A DNA stretch of 64,000 nt, taken from contig OZ005621.1 of assembly GCA_963930655.1 (NCBI GenBank), positions 4,761,001 to 4,825,000 on the forward strand, given 5' to 3'. A program made the position numbers and the translations under genes. Shown piece by piece: positions 24,247 to 35,662 of this stretch; the first letter of the stretch is position 1; each line of letters starts with the position of its first letter. This DNA comes from Myrica gale. Its lineage: Eukaryota > Streptophyta > Magnoliopsida > Fagales > Myricaceae. The notes beneath the pieces are model-generated. The model was not told where the DNA came from, made no database searches, and saw nothing but the letters and a program-made list of their open reading frames with translations.

Positions 24247-25342
24247 GGTGATCAGACAGATCGAGCTTGCTTCCACGCTAAACGGAATAGAGATCACTTG
24301 GAGGACACTCCTTTTACTTTCCGAAATGGTCTGATCCAAACTTTGAGGATTACTCAACTGTATACCCCCTGATCCGTACCATACCATTCAATCCTCGGCC
24401 ACGAGGACTCGAATGGTAATTGAAAGTGTGACTCCGATGGTCCGACCTCTAGCCATTAATCTTTGATGAATAATGCTTTTCCATATATATATTTTTGGTG
24501 AATAAGCACATGAATATTCTTGGTTCAAGCATATGCTTTGATGAAGCGTGTGGGGAAACATATATTTTATTGTCAACGTTGCATATATAAATAAAAAACA
24601 GCATTTATATATCTCTTTCACATTTCTATTGGCACGTGTCCTAATCAAGTTTGAATTAATGCACATTATAGATGTCTTGGACGTTAACATTTACATTAAT
24701 CAAGCTCATTTTTATTATGCCAAGGATTGCTTGAAAAATCCAAACACATATTAGTTTTTTTCTCTCATTTAATTAAATGCAACCTTATAATAGGCCAACA
24801 TAATCGACAATTGATCTGTTTGTTTTTTAGTTTAATTTCCTGGTCAAATGTTGATTTATATATGAACTGTCCATCGATATTCGGATAAGAAGAAATGGGT
24901 GAATCCATGCATGGAGTTCAATCCAAAGACGCAACTACGTACTCCAAAGTCTAAGTGTGCGAGAGGCAACAAGTTCAACAACTCGTGGAAGAAATTGAAC
25001 GTCCATGGTAGCTTTACCCTAACAAAATAGACAAATATCTACTAGCAAAGACGTTCAGCTAGCTTACGCCAAAATATTGCTTAAAACCCATGCCATGAAG
25101 CTAGAAATTAATTATTTTGTGAAATTATAGATACATGTACGTGCCATATATACAATAATTTAAAAAGAAAAAAATAAATGGGGTGTTATATTAATATAAG
25201 ATATGGACTATGTATGATCCGACACAACAAAATTTAGGTCAATTTTTAACCCATGGGGATACACGACAGAATAAATACGTGTGTCTGTGTGTGCACGGGG
25301 GACAGTACTATAATATATGGAAAGGGGAAAAGCACAAATATT
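24247..25342. other. Spacer between DMP copies A and B
   Basis: AT-rich with no gene. The motif CGGATAAGAAGAAATGGGTG near 24882 recurs at about 27542 and 37118, that is, at equivalent places upstream of all three DMP genes. This suggests the first unit shares an older common origin with the other two. Confidence 0.55.
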
Positions 25343-25723
25343 TCATACGTCCAAATATTTACTTTTACATGAGTCGAAAGTTCCTTGGTGCAAATTATAT
25401 ATATGCTGTCGAATTATATATATTATAATATACATCTTCACTGAGAAACATTTTTCGAAAAGTACATCATATTAATCCACCAGTAGCAGTACCAAAACAA
25501 TCCAACGGAAAAACGACTTTACATTTTGGCCAACAACTCCTTAAAGAACACACCATAATCTTACCCACCACCACACCGAAATCATTGTAAGCAAAAAAAA
25601 AATCTGAAAAAATTGATTAGCACAAAACGACGACAGCCAACTACCATGGAAATTAACATGACGCGATCGAACACCATTTCACCACCAAACACAACGTAAC
25701 AGGTGGACATGAGGAAACATATA

Positions 25724-25912
25724 TGGAGAAACAGGTTTACAGGTTACAAATTGACGTCAGCAAACATACGTTGTGTAAGAAAGAGGAAATCACAAAGAAA
25801 ACAGGGCAACAGAGTAAGAAATCACACAGAGAAACAGGTTTACAGGTTACAAATTGATTTAAACAGGAAATCACAAAGAAAACAGGGCAACAGAGTAAGA
25901 AATCACACACGA
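25724..25912. repeat. ~107-bp tandem duplication in the 3' flank of DMP copy B
   Basis: GAGAAACAGGTTTACAGG at about 25724 recurs at about 25831, and GGAAATCACAAAGAAAACAG occurs in both halves. The sister flank near 35540-35640 has only one copy, so this duplication post-dates the segmental duplication. Confidence 0.8.
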
Positions 25913-25921
25913 ACTAATTGC

Positions 25922-26545
25922 TTAGGTTTTGGTCAAGGCTACATCCGATCCACCAGACTTGGAATCCTTTGAAGACGTAGTACTACTAGAAGGATATCCT
26001 ATTCCATGGCGCTTGTTCGGGAAAATCATGAAAACCACACTAGACCACCCACCAACAACTGCAGGCAACACCTTGAGCAAAGTCTTCTCTGTGGAATCGG
26101 ATATCGGATAGAAGCACCCCACAGTATTTTGATCCAAAACCACCACGACTGCAAACACCATCACCGCAAAGAAGGCGTGGACAAAGTCCGCAAGCCGAAG
26201 CCTATAGGCCGACAAGTCCACGTTCTTAGACTCAGGCGAGGGCCAAATTCCCTTCTTTGTTGCAATCCCGTAGTGAGTTTTCTTGTCATCTCCGACGTAA
26301 CTGTCGGTGAAGGTAGAAAAGAAGCAAGAGAAACCGCACAAACCCAGAAGAATGCCGGTCATATACTTGTTGACGGTCTTGCAGTGGCCATAGTTGGAGA
26401 GGAGAGGGCTGAGGAATTGGTACGTGAAGACTGTGCCAGTGGGAAGGAGCCTGACGAGGTTGCCAAGACTAGATAATGTTTGCTCCTTAACGGATTTCTG
26501 GGAGCTTGACTTGGACTTACAGCAGCAAAAGCTGCATGCACCCAT
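25922..26545 (-). CDS. DMP (DUF679) membrane protein, copy B
   Basis: A single-exon gene of 207 aa. The start is taken at the ATG of [14 protein letters not shown] (26543-26545), by homology with the MGNCCC start of copy A; the frame is open upstream to 26665 but that part looks like leader. Four membrane spans occur in the usual order ([80 protein letters not shown]), then [12 protein letters not shown] and a Ser/Lys tail ending VALTKT. The Cys-rich N-terminus may be acylated (inference). It is nearly identical to copy C, about nine substitutions before the tails diverge. Regulation: a TATTTAAA-type TATA lies ~100 bp upstream. Confidence 0.93.
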   Translation of the reverse strand: MGACSFCCCKSKSSSQKSVKEQTLSSLGNLVRLLPTGTVFTYQFLSPLLSNYGHCKTVNKYMTGILLGLCGFSCFFSTFTDSYVGDDKKTHYGIATKKGIWPSPESKNVDLSAYRLRLADFVHAFFAVMVFAVVVVLDQNTVGCFYPISDSTEKTLLKVLPAVVGGWSSVVFMIFPNKRHGIGYPSSSTTSSKDSKSGGSDVALTKT

Positions 26546-26646
26546 GGTGGTGTATCTGGTGAGATTCTTGGGGATAGAGAGAAAGTGTGTTTGGTCTTCT
26601 GTTATGGGCTTTGCAACTTGCAAGTAGCTGGAGAAGTCCTTGGTGG

Positions 26647-26654
26647 TATTTAAA
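26647..26654 (-). promoter_or_regulatory. TATA-like box of DMP copy B
   Basis: The minus strand reads TTTAAATA, ~100 bp before the start codon. The aligned place in copy C (plus strand TTTTTACAG instead of TATTTAAAG) has lost the motif. Confidence 0.5.
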
Positions 26655-27099
26655 GAGAGAGACAAGAGAGCTTGCTTCCACGTAAAATGGAAGGGACTCA
26701 GATGGCATTGCTTTTACTTTTCGAATGGGTGGACTTAGTTCCCAATCCAAGCTTTCAGGATTCACTTCTTGCTACAGTACTACTTCCTAAAACTCCAAGA
26801 TTAGCTATAACCCTCGGTTCCCCTTAACCCCATTACTGTTGAAATATGAAGCGTCTAGAACAGATCACTTACTGATCTACCATTACTGTTGAATGAACCG
26901 TCAAGTGAGGTGCTAATTAATTAATTAGCTAGAAGTTCAGACTTAGTGATCCACCAATCTTGAATAAAACACCAAATTTTTTTATTTTCCGGTGAACCAG
27001 TCCAAATCTTGCTCTAAGATATGCCCTAATGAAGCGTGTGGGGATACATCTCTTATCAATACCAACAAAAAAATTCTACTAAAAAAAAGAAAATATTTC

Positions 27100-27301
27100 T
27101 ATTGAAAATGTAGTCTCACGCTAAAGCAATGTGGGCAATTAAAACTAATGACTTATAAATAAGCCCCTATGTAACCTTTTGAATTATAAGTGTAAAAAAT
27201 AAATCAGCCCATTGGACCTTCCAACAGTGGATGTAGGTCCTATGGACCGAACCACTTAAATCTTGTCTCACTTATCTAAAGTTTAAATTTTATTTCTTAC
27301 A
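27100..27301 (+). mobile_element. Solo LTR (202 bp) with 5-bp target duplication
   Basis: It is flanked by ATTTC at 27095-27099 and 27302-27306. It starts TATTGAAAATGTAGTC and ends TTATTTCTTACA. It aligns along its length, in opposite orientation, with the LTRs of the element at 60912-62006; shared pieces are GCTAAAGCAATGTGGGC, AGTGGATGTAGGTC and CCGAACCACTTAAATCTTG. The duplicated sister unit carries ATCTCTTTCTCAC here with no insertion. Solo LTRs arise by recombination between the two LTRs of a full element. Confidence 0.88.
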
Positions 27302-28503
27302 ATTTCTTTCTCCCCTACTTAGCAATGACATTAGTCTAAATCAATGCACTTTGAAATATTTGTGTTTGATGTCAACATGGACATTATTTAATTAAGCTCG
27401 CGTTTAAGTTTGCAACCTTATGTGGACAGAATATCCAGTTTAGAAAATCAAATGTGCTGCATTAATTCTTTACTTAATTTCATGGTCAAATAATTACGTA
27501 CCTCAGACATGTTTCATTATAATGATATCTGAACTGTTCGGTAATCGGATAAGAAGAAATGGGTGAATGCATGCATTTCCATGGCTTCCGATCTTCCCCT
27601 TCGATCAGTTCTTTCTAAAAATGACTCGAAATTAATGGTTAAAATCAACGAAAATTACTCTATAGTCTCGATCTAGACCTAACCAAAAGAACCCAAAAAG
27701 TTTAGTTTCTTTCTTGTGGTATATATATATATTCATACTATTCTCATGTACTTTTATTCAGCTACCATTATCCGAATTCAATAGCACTTAGGGCAAATTA
27801 TCCTGCTTAATTTGGACAAGAGTTGCCGCCCTATGAATTAATAATTGGCAGCACAAAGTTGGTGCCGTGAAGCTAGCAAGTACGTTAATTACGTACAAAA
27901 CTTAACTACACACGTATTTGCCATACTTCAGTTTTTGTTTATATGCATGCGTACATCTTTCTTCACGAAATTCACAGGCTTTGGTCATGGCGTCTGGACC
28001 CAAAGAAAATTTAATTCGGATAGACCTCACAATTTCACATTTTTACAGCTTGGGCATCACTTTCCTCTAAACTTGAAGGATCAATAATAGAAAGACATTT
28101 ACGTGAAGGAAAAGATTTTCCTGTTGGATAGTAACGTCGTTTGGGTCAGCTTTGGATGCTGCCTGAATAATTTTGCAATTGTGGCGCCGATGGTCTCGTC
28201 TCGAGGCCTGAAACCGGACCATACAAATAATGTTTTGACTTTTCTATTTTGTTTTTTCTTTCTGGTCCTGAGAGGAACCCCCTGGTTCAAACAGCCCACT
28301 TCTGCTGTGCAAAGCGTAGTAGAATATTTCGACCCTGCGCCACTTTTTGGGCCAACTTTCATTTATTGGGCTTTACATTAGTCTGGTATATGGACCGCTG
28401 GTGTGAGGCCCATTGAAGCTGCCCAGACTAGAGAACCCATATCAAGACTTGACTAGATTAGGGGAAAAACAACCCTTTCACCTGCAGTTTTTAGACAGAA
28501 TGG

Positions 28504-29021
28504 TTTTCTTCTTCTTCGCAATAGCGGATTTCATTCCATAAGGGAACAATTACAAGAGATGTTGAGCATAGAACAACCACTAGGGCTGGTTACGAATTCA
28601 AGGACATAGAGCCCATTACTTCATCTAAAAAGGCCCGAAGCGGCATAAACCAACAAGACCAAAGGGCTACAAACCTACCCGCCTTAAATGCCACTAAGCA
28701 ACCGGCCATAAATCCACAAACTTCCTGGCCCACAAGCCCAAACTACCGACCCGGGTCCATAAACCAAATTAGACCTATTCCACGTCGTAGAAGTCGGTTT
28801 CAGACACCGAAGGAGAGGAGGGACAAGCACCTCGATCTCGGTTCGTCAAGACTTCATCCACACCATCACCAACAAAAATAGAAAACACCAAGCGGTTCCC
28901 GACAAAACACAATAGAGGAGCAAACAGATAGCATCTGGGTGTCTCGCACACGAGATCCACGCACACCGCAAAAGACGCGTGATCCCACACACTTTGACAT
29001 CGGGCTGTCAGAATCCCCGAG
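28504..29021. other. Unclassified sequence right of duplication unit B
   Basis: This stretch is less AT-rich than its surroundings, with overlapping minus-strand open frames (28775-29206, 28866-29315) that match no family I recognise. It has no counterpart after unit C (37674 onward). It may be a fragment of another transposon; no termini were found. Confidence 0.35.
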
Positions 29022-29166
29022 CTTCGTAGATCTAGGGACGCCATAGCTGCCCTTGTGGTGCGTGACTGCCGGGGATTGCCATAATGAGATGGTGGCTGCT
29101 GGTTCCTCATCGGATGGGGACCCCATTTCAAAAATGAAAAACGCAGAAAATAAACAGAAGGGCATG
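29022..29166. repeat. 145-bp block X, first copy (left of the Copia element)
   Basis: It starts CTTCGTAGATCTAGGGACG and ends AACAGAAGGGCATG. By eye it is identical to 34559-34703. It is the first part of a 222-bp tandem unit into whose first copy the Copia element inserted; the closing GCATG is the target site. Confidence 0.85.
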
Positions 29167-29548
29167 TGAAACTTTTCGTAGAACCAGAGAAAGCAGAAAT
29201 GAGCAAGAGTAAAGAGACGGAGAAGGATTTGTCTACTTTGTATATTCAATGAATAAAGCTTTACACAGGGCTGTATATATACATAATTGCCAAAGAATAA
29301 AAGAACATAAATCATCGAATGGTCATTCTAACAATATTCCTATAACGGCCTATGCATAGAATCGAATCTTCGAGAAAGGGAAAGGGAGGAGAGAAATAAC
29401 AAACTCCAGCTCAGTAAACAGAATATGCACTACGATTCCACATCAGCATCTGTACTCTGTGACACGTCCTTGGCCAGATCATTCTGCATCTTCTTCTTCA
29501 GGTTAACAGCAAGTGACTCTGTAGACTCTGTATGTGCATGCTGTAAGA
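29167..29548 (-). repeat. 3' LTR of the Copia element
   Basis: 382 bp, from TGAAACTTTTCG to GCTGTAAGA on the plus strand. It is the 3' LTR because the element runs on the minus strand. Confidence 0.95.
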
Positions 29549-32500
29549 CCCCCCGCAAGATGGAGAATAGAGATTAACGATTCCCATCTTGGAGAGGTGA
29601 CCAGAGAGCACATATGCAGGAAGTGCTTTAGTAAGAATATCGACAAATTGTGCATGAGTGTCGATATGGGCAGTGCGAATACGTCCAGCTTGTATGAGAT
29701 CACGAATAAGATGGCAATCAAGTTCGATATGTTTCGTGCGTTCATGGAAGACCGGGTTAGCGGCGATATGAAGGGCAACCTGATTATCACAGTACAAAAT
29801 AGCAGCATGAGGGTGCGAAATGTGGAAATCGTCCAAGAGAAAACGAATCCAAGTGAGCTCTGTACAGGTAGTTGCCATAGCACGATACTCAGCTTCAGCT
29901 GAAGAACGGGAGACAACCGACTGTTTCTTGGACCCCCAGGAAATAAGACTAGATCCCAGAAAAACACAATAACTTGTAACCGAACGTCGGGTGTCTGGAC
30001 AAGACCCCCAATCTGAGTCACAGTAGGCCCGAAGGTCACAGGTGGAGGAACTAGAAAGAAAAATTCCTTGTCCAGGGGCTGCACGAAGATACCGTAAAAC
30101 TTTATGAGCAGTAGCAAGATGAACATTCGTAGGACAATCCATAAATTGGTCAAAATATGAATGTTGTAGCTTAAATCTGGCCTGGTAATGGTCAGATAGA
30201 GAAGCTTCCCAATGAGTCGACGATACAACGTAGGGTCAGACAATGGGGTGCCAGAATCTCTACTAAGATGTATGTTTTGTTCCATGGGAAGCTTCAATGG
30301 CTTGCACCCAAGAGTTCCAGAATCTGCAAGAATATCAAGAGCGTACTTCCGCTGGCAGAGATGAATTCCTTTGGCAGTCCGGGCTACCTCAATCCCAAGG
30401 AAATACCGTAGACTACCAAGGTCCTTAAGTTTGAAGTGAGAGTGCAGAAACTCTTTAAAAGATGTAACAGATTCTGAACAATTGCTGGCGATTATGACAT
30501 CGTCAACATAGACCAGTACCGCCAAGAAAGAATCACCAGAATGCTTTGTAAATAAACTATAGTCTGCCTTGGATTGCGTAAAACCGAAGGCAACAAGAGC
30601 TGAAGAAAATTTGGCATACCATTGCCTGGAGGCTTGCTTGAGCCCGTATAAACTTTTCAAGAGCTTGCAGACTTGGTGAGGACCACCCTTCTGATAACCA
30701 GGAGGCTTTTGCATATAAATCTCTTCTTGCAAATCGCTATGGAGAAAGGCGTTGTTAACGTCGAATTGCTGCAAGATCCATCCATGAATAACTGCAAGAG
30801 ATAAGAGACATTTAACAGTAACCATTTTAGCAACAGGGGAGAATGTCTCATGATAATCGATTCCTTCTTGTTGGGTGTAGCCCTTAGCAACCAGTCGGGC
30901 CTTATGCCTTTCCAAAGAACCATCTGAATTATATTTGAGTTTATAAACATATCTACAACCAATGGCCTGTTTGTTTGGTGGCAGATCTGTAACAACCCAG
31001 GTTCGATTGGATTCCAACGCCAATAATTCCAATTCCATTGCTCTACGCCAGTTGGCATCTTTAGAGGCTTGAAAATAAGAAGTAGGTTCAGTCTGAGTTG
31101 AGAGAATGGAGGAGAAAGCCTGAAAATCTGGAGAAAATCGATGGTAAGAAAGAGAGGCAGAGAGAGGAAAAGCTTTACCTGAAGGATGGGAAATCGTTTT
31201 GGAACCCGATTGAAGTGGAGAAGTAAACATGACCTGCTGACAGTGATAGTCCTTGAGAAATTGTGGAGCTTTCCTGAGGCGAGTAGACCTACGAAGAGGT
31301 GGAGGAGAAGGACTAGAAGTGGAAGTAGAAGGAATGCTAGAGGAAATGGCAGTCGGTGATGAAAGTGGAAGGTCAGAATCCACTAAGGCAAAAGGAGAAT
31401 GAGATAAGATATTGGGAGATGGGTCCGTTGGTGGAGTGTAATCAAGAGATGTGGTAGGTGGAATATAAGTGGTGGAAAAGTTGGTAGTGGGAGAATTTGG
31501 AAGTGGCAGAGTAGAAAAAGGAAATACAGACTCATGGAAAATAACATTTTTAGAGATAAAAATATTTTCAGTGTCAAGGTTTAATAATTTGTAGCCTTTG
31601 ACACCAAAGGGGTATCCCAAGAAAATGCAACGCTGACTTCGAGGATCAAATTTTGCTCTGCCATGGGAAAGGGTGGAAGCAAAGCATAAACAGCCAAAAA
31701 TTTTAAGGTGACTGTACGTGGGTTTGTGTTTGAAGAGAACTTCGAAGGGAGTTTTGTTTTGGAGTAAGGGTGTAGGGGTTCTATTGATGAGATAAACAGC
31801 AGTGAGTACACAATCATTCCAATACTTGAGAGGAAGATGTGATTGAAAACGTAAAGCTCGGGCGATGTTAAGAATGTGTTGATGTTTGCGTTCGACTACT
31901 CCATTTTGTTGTGGAGTTTCGACGCAAGAAGTTTGATGAAGAATTCCTTTGTTATGAAAGAAATTAAACATGTGAAATTCAGGTCCATTGTCACTTCGCA
32001 AGGTTTTGATTCTAGTATTAAATTGACATTCCACCATGTTGGAAAAAGACTCAAGGCAAATTCGAGTTTCAGATTTGGCCTTCATCAAATATATCCAAGT
32101 ACAGCGGGAATAGTCATCTACGATGGTCAAAAAATATTTAGAATCATCATATGCGGAGATAGACATGGGCCCCCAAATGTCACAGTGAATAATTTCAAAA
32201 GGAGAAGAGGTTTTATGAGTGCTTATGGGGAAAGGGAGTTTTCGTTGCTTGGACAAAGGGAAAATAGAGCATGGTAGTTCACTTGTAGATAAAGAAATAT
32301 CCATTACAGAAGGATCATCAATAAGTTTCAACCGAGAAGGTGAAATATGCCCCAAACGACAATGCCATAAATTGGAAATATCTATAGTATGATCGGTGGA
32401 AACAGTAGACACAGATATAGGAGCTAAGAGCAATTTATTTGACAAGGCTGAAGAAGGAACTGCATCCTGTCGTAAATGATAGAGGCCATGTTGCACTTCA

Positions 32501-34068
32501 CCCATCCCAATCGTGGTCCAAGACGAAAGGTCCTGTAGGAAGCAAGAATCAGCAAAGGAAATTAGGCAACAAGAATGAGTTTCAGTGATTCTTTTAACAG
32601 AGAGTAAATTGAAAGTAAAAGCTGGTACGCAAAGAACATTTTTGAGGATGAGAGTGTCGGTGAGTTTGACTATCCCAACATAGTGTACGGGAACCTCTGT
32701 TCCATTGGGCAAATTCACAGTATATGAGACTTTAGATGGTGCTGAAGTAAATAAGGAGGGGCAACAAATCATGTGATCTGTTGCTCCAGTGTCAATAACC
32801 CATGGAGTAGCTGTTGGATGTTTGCCAGATGAAGAAATGGAAGAGCAGACACTAATACCCGACATCTTGGTTGCATTGGAAGCATCAGCAGCAGACTTCA
32901 TCACAGATTGTGCTTCATTGGCCGAATGAAAGGATGAGTCCTTTGGTTGTATCAAGCTCAGCAGCTGCTGATATTGGGCCTTGGTAAAAGCCACTGTGTC
33001 ATCACTATTATCTTCAGAATCTTCCAGAACAACATTGGCATTAGCAGCAAATTTTCTATTGGCAGGATTCAACTTGTGGTTAGGCGGATAACCATGTTTT
33101 TTGTAACATTTTTCAGCCATATGACCCATCATATGACAATGGGTACAAGTGGGTGGCTCAGCATTTCCCACTTTAAAACAAGTCTCCAAAACATGCCCTG
33201 TAATCCGACAGTGAGTGCAAAAAGGTTTGTTCTGTTTAGAAGCAAAATTTTGTTTGGGTTTTGATTTTGAGTCAACAAAGGTTCTTCGAGTAAAGAAGGC
33301 CATGGATTCAGGAGAGGGAGTATTGGAAGTCATTTTGTGGTGTGTTTCTTGCTGCTGGATCATTGAAAAAATACGGTTAACAGGAGGTAAAGGGTCTAAA
33401 AGCATGATCTGGTCTCTAACATTGGAGTAAACATCATTTAGACCCATTAAGAACTGAATTACATAATCCCTCTGTTGTCTATCAAATAAAATCTTCAGTT
33501 TACCACAACTACAATCAGGTATAGGATCGTCAATAGCAAGTTCATCCCATAACACCTTGAGCTTACCATAATAGAGGCTAATGGTATCATTCTCCTGCAA
33601 TAATCCAGCAACTTCTTTCTTGAGTTGAAAAATTCGTGGACCATTAAGCTGAGTATATCGGTCCTGCAGCTCCATCCATATGTCCCGTGCACTATCAATG
33701 AAAGTAAGACTGGACTTCACGGAAAGACTAACAGAATTTTGAATCCATGAAACTACTAAGTCATTGCATCTCTCCCACGTATCATACAGTGGATCTGTCA
33801 TGTCAGTGGGCTTCAAAAAATCTCCATTAACAAAGCCCAGTTTGTTCTTGGCCCTCAATGCCCTTCGCATAGATCTAGACCAAGACAAATAGTTCTCACT
33901 AGTTAATAAGTCAGCAACCAGAACAGTTGCAGGGTTGTCCCCATTGTCTAGTCGATAAGGATTAGAGAGGTCATTGAAGTTTAGGAAACGGGAAAAAAAT
34001 TCTGTGTTGGTCTTGGTAAAAGGATTCTTAGGAGTTTCAGTATTCTGGGGTTTAAGCTCATCTGTCAT
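29549..34068 (-). pseudogene. Copia gag-pol, one frameshift before RNase H
   Basis: A long frame starts at the ATG at 34066-34068 just after the primer-binding site. In order: gag ([19 protein letters not shown]), two CCHC knuckles ([14 protein letters not shown] and [14 protein letters not shown]), protease ([11 protein letters not shown]), integrase (HCRLGH zinc-binding region, then DIWGP, SDNGPEF and NGVVERKH as the D-D-E residues) and reverse transcriptase ([16 protein letters not shown]). At about 30146-30154 the frame shifts by one base. RNase H ([21 protein letters not shown]) and the [10 protein letters not shown] end continue in the neighbouring frame to the 3' LTR. The integrase zinc motif reads C-S-I-F where C-x-x-C is expected, a second likely defect. 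RT and RNase H are no longer in one frame. Confidence 0.93.
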
Positions 34069-34082
34069 GGTTACTCAACCTT

Positions 34083-34094
34083 CCTCTGATACCA
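34083..34094 (-). other. Primer-binding site of the Copia element (initiator Met-tRNA)
   Basis: TGGTATCAGAGG on the minus strand directly follows the CA end of the 5' LTR. It is the standard plant tRNA-iMet primer site. Confidence 0.92.
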
Positions 34095-34476
34095 TGAAAC
34101 TTTTCGTAGAACCAGAGAAAGCAGAAATGAGCAAGAGTAAAGAGACGGAGAAGGATTTGTCTACTTTGTATATTCAATGAATAAAGCTTTACACAGGGCT
34201 GTATATATACATAGCTGCCAAAGAATAAAAGAACGTAAATCACCGAATGGTCATTCTAACAATATTCCTATAACGGCCTATGCATAGAATCGAATCTTCG
34301 AGAAAGGGAAAGGGAGGAGAGAAATAACAAACTCCAGCTCAGTAAACAGAATATGCACTACGATTCCACATCAGCATCTGTACTCTGTGACACGTCCTTG
34401 GCCAGATCATTCTGCATCTTCTTTTTCAGGTTAACAGCAAGTGACTCTGTAGACTCTGTATGTGCATGCTGTAAGA
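34095..34476 (-). repeat. 5' LTR of the Copia element
   Basis: 382 bp, same ends as the 3' LTR. Differences seen: two adjacent in ATAGCTGCC versus ATAATTGCC, then GTAAATCACC versus ATAAATCATC (two), and CTTTTTC versus CTTCTTC (one). Confidence 0.95.
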
Positions 34477-34782
34477 GCATGAAAACGCAAGAAGAAAAAG
34501 GCCATGAGATGGTCATACGTACGTCCAAACATTTTCTTTTGCAGTCGAAAGTTCCTTGCTTCGTAGATCTAGGGACGCCATAGCTGCCCTTGTGGTGCGT
34601 GACTGCCGGGGATTGCCATAATGAGATGGTGGCTGCTGGTTCCTCATCGGATGGGGACCCCATTTCAAAAATGAAAAACGCAGAAAATAAACAGAAGGGC
34701 ATGAAAACGCAAGAAGAAAAAGGCCATGAGATGGTCATACGTACGTCCAAACATTTTCTTTTGCAGTCGAAAGTTCCTTGCT
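34477..34782. repeat. Remainder of a 222-bp tandem duplication split by the Copia element
   Basis: Order after the element: block Y (GCATGAAAACGCAAGAAG to GTTCCTTGCT), block X again (34559-34703), then block Y again (34699-34782). With block X at 29022-29166 the pre-insertion order was X-Y-X-Y with a 222-bp period. The copies look identical. Confidence 0.85.
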
Positions 34783-34825
34783 GCAAATTATATAAATATA
34801 TATTTTTGATAGGTAGCAAATTATA

Positions 34826-35662
34826 TATATGCTGTCGAATTATATTATAATATACATCTTCGCTGAGCCTTTTTCATTCTTTCTTTTAAGAACGTAAAAT
34901 AATGCTGAAAACGTTTTCATTTGTTTGGCTGGTGCTTGTAATGTAACGTTAGAGAATTAATTCAGATTATAAAATTTATCACTGTTTTGTCTGCTTATTT
35001 TTTTAGATAAGTAATTAATTTACACAATATTAGAGTTTAGGTCTTACGTTCAAAATCTAACCACGCATTTCATTCTAATTTCAAATAAATATTACACATA
35101 AGTCTAACCCATGAGAATGAGTATTAAAAAATATAATTCAAATATAAAATTTATCTCCTCAACTAAACTTTTAAAATAAATGGTAAAATCACAGCTACAT
35201 CATATATAGTCCAACACTCACACCAAAAGAACTCCTCAAAAGACACCATAAGCAAAAAAAAAACTGAAAAACTTTATTAGCACAAAACGACAGCCAACTT
35301 CCTCGGAAATTAACATGACGCGAACACCTTTTCTTCACCAAACACAAAGTAACAGGTGGTCACGAGGAAACATATATGGAGAAACTTAAAACACGGAAAC
35401 GTGAATGTAAGGGAACGAGGTAAGAAGAAGAAGAAGAAACCATGTACGCTCCGCATGCACTCGGATCATAACCTTCGGTGTTTAGTCATTCTCCACGAGA
35501 CTTGGAATCCTGTGAAGAGACAAAACACGATTACAGTTTACAGGTTACAAATTGACGCCAGCAAACATACGTGAAATCTTTTTGAAACAGGAAATTACAA
35601 AGGAAACAGGGCAACAGAGTAAGAAATCACACACAAACTAATTGCTTAGGTTTTGGTCAAGG
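34826..35662. other. AT-rich 3' flank of DMP copy C
   Basis: No gene was found. It contains the single copy of the GGTTACAAATTGACG...GGGCAACAGAGTAAG sequence that is doubled next to copy B, and an extra GCATGCACTCGGATC stretch near 35453 not seen in unit B. Confidence 0.45.

Larger units (their letters stand above)
25343..28503. repeat. Segmental duplication unit B (DMP copy B and flanks)
   Basis: The segment matches 34730-37673 in the same order and orientation, starting around TCATACGTCCAAA...GTCGAAAGTTCCTTG and ending TTTTTAGACAGAATGGT. Homology covers the 3' flank, the gene, the promoter and ~1.5 kb upstream, including AAACCGGACCATACAAA and GGTCCTGAGAGGAACCCCC. It is longer than the sister unit mainly because of a solo LTR at 27100-27301. 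Confidence 0.85.
29167..34476 (-). mobile_element. Ty1/Copia LTR retrotransposon, 5310 bp, full-length, minus strand
   Basis: Two 382-bp LTRs (29167-29548 and 34095-34476) differ at only about 5 sites, all transitions. A 5-bp target duplication GCATG flanks the element (29162-29166 and 34477-34481). The primer-binding site TGGTATCAGAGG (minus strand, 34083-34094) abuts the 5' LTR and matches initiator Met-tRNA. The polypurine tract GCGGGGGG (minus strand, 29549-29556) abuts the 3' LTR. Gene order protease-integrase-RT-RNase H marks it as Copia. The LTRs read TC...CA on the coding strand instead of TG...CA. The pol frame is broken once (see the pseudogene entry), so it is probably non-autonomous today. 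Confidence 0.97.

Noticed and set aside
28775..29315. Two overlapping minus-strand frames left of the Copia element (143 and 149 codons)
   Set aside because: One of them runs into the Copia LTR, neither has a recognisable motif, and part of the sequence is simply the tandem block X.
34358..34819. 153-codon minus-strand frame with an internal peptide repeat
   Set aside because: The repeat reflects the 222-bp tandem duplication plus LTR sequence, not a protein.
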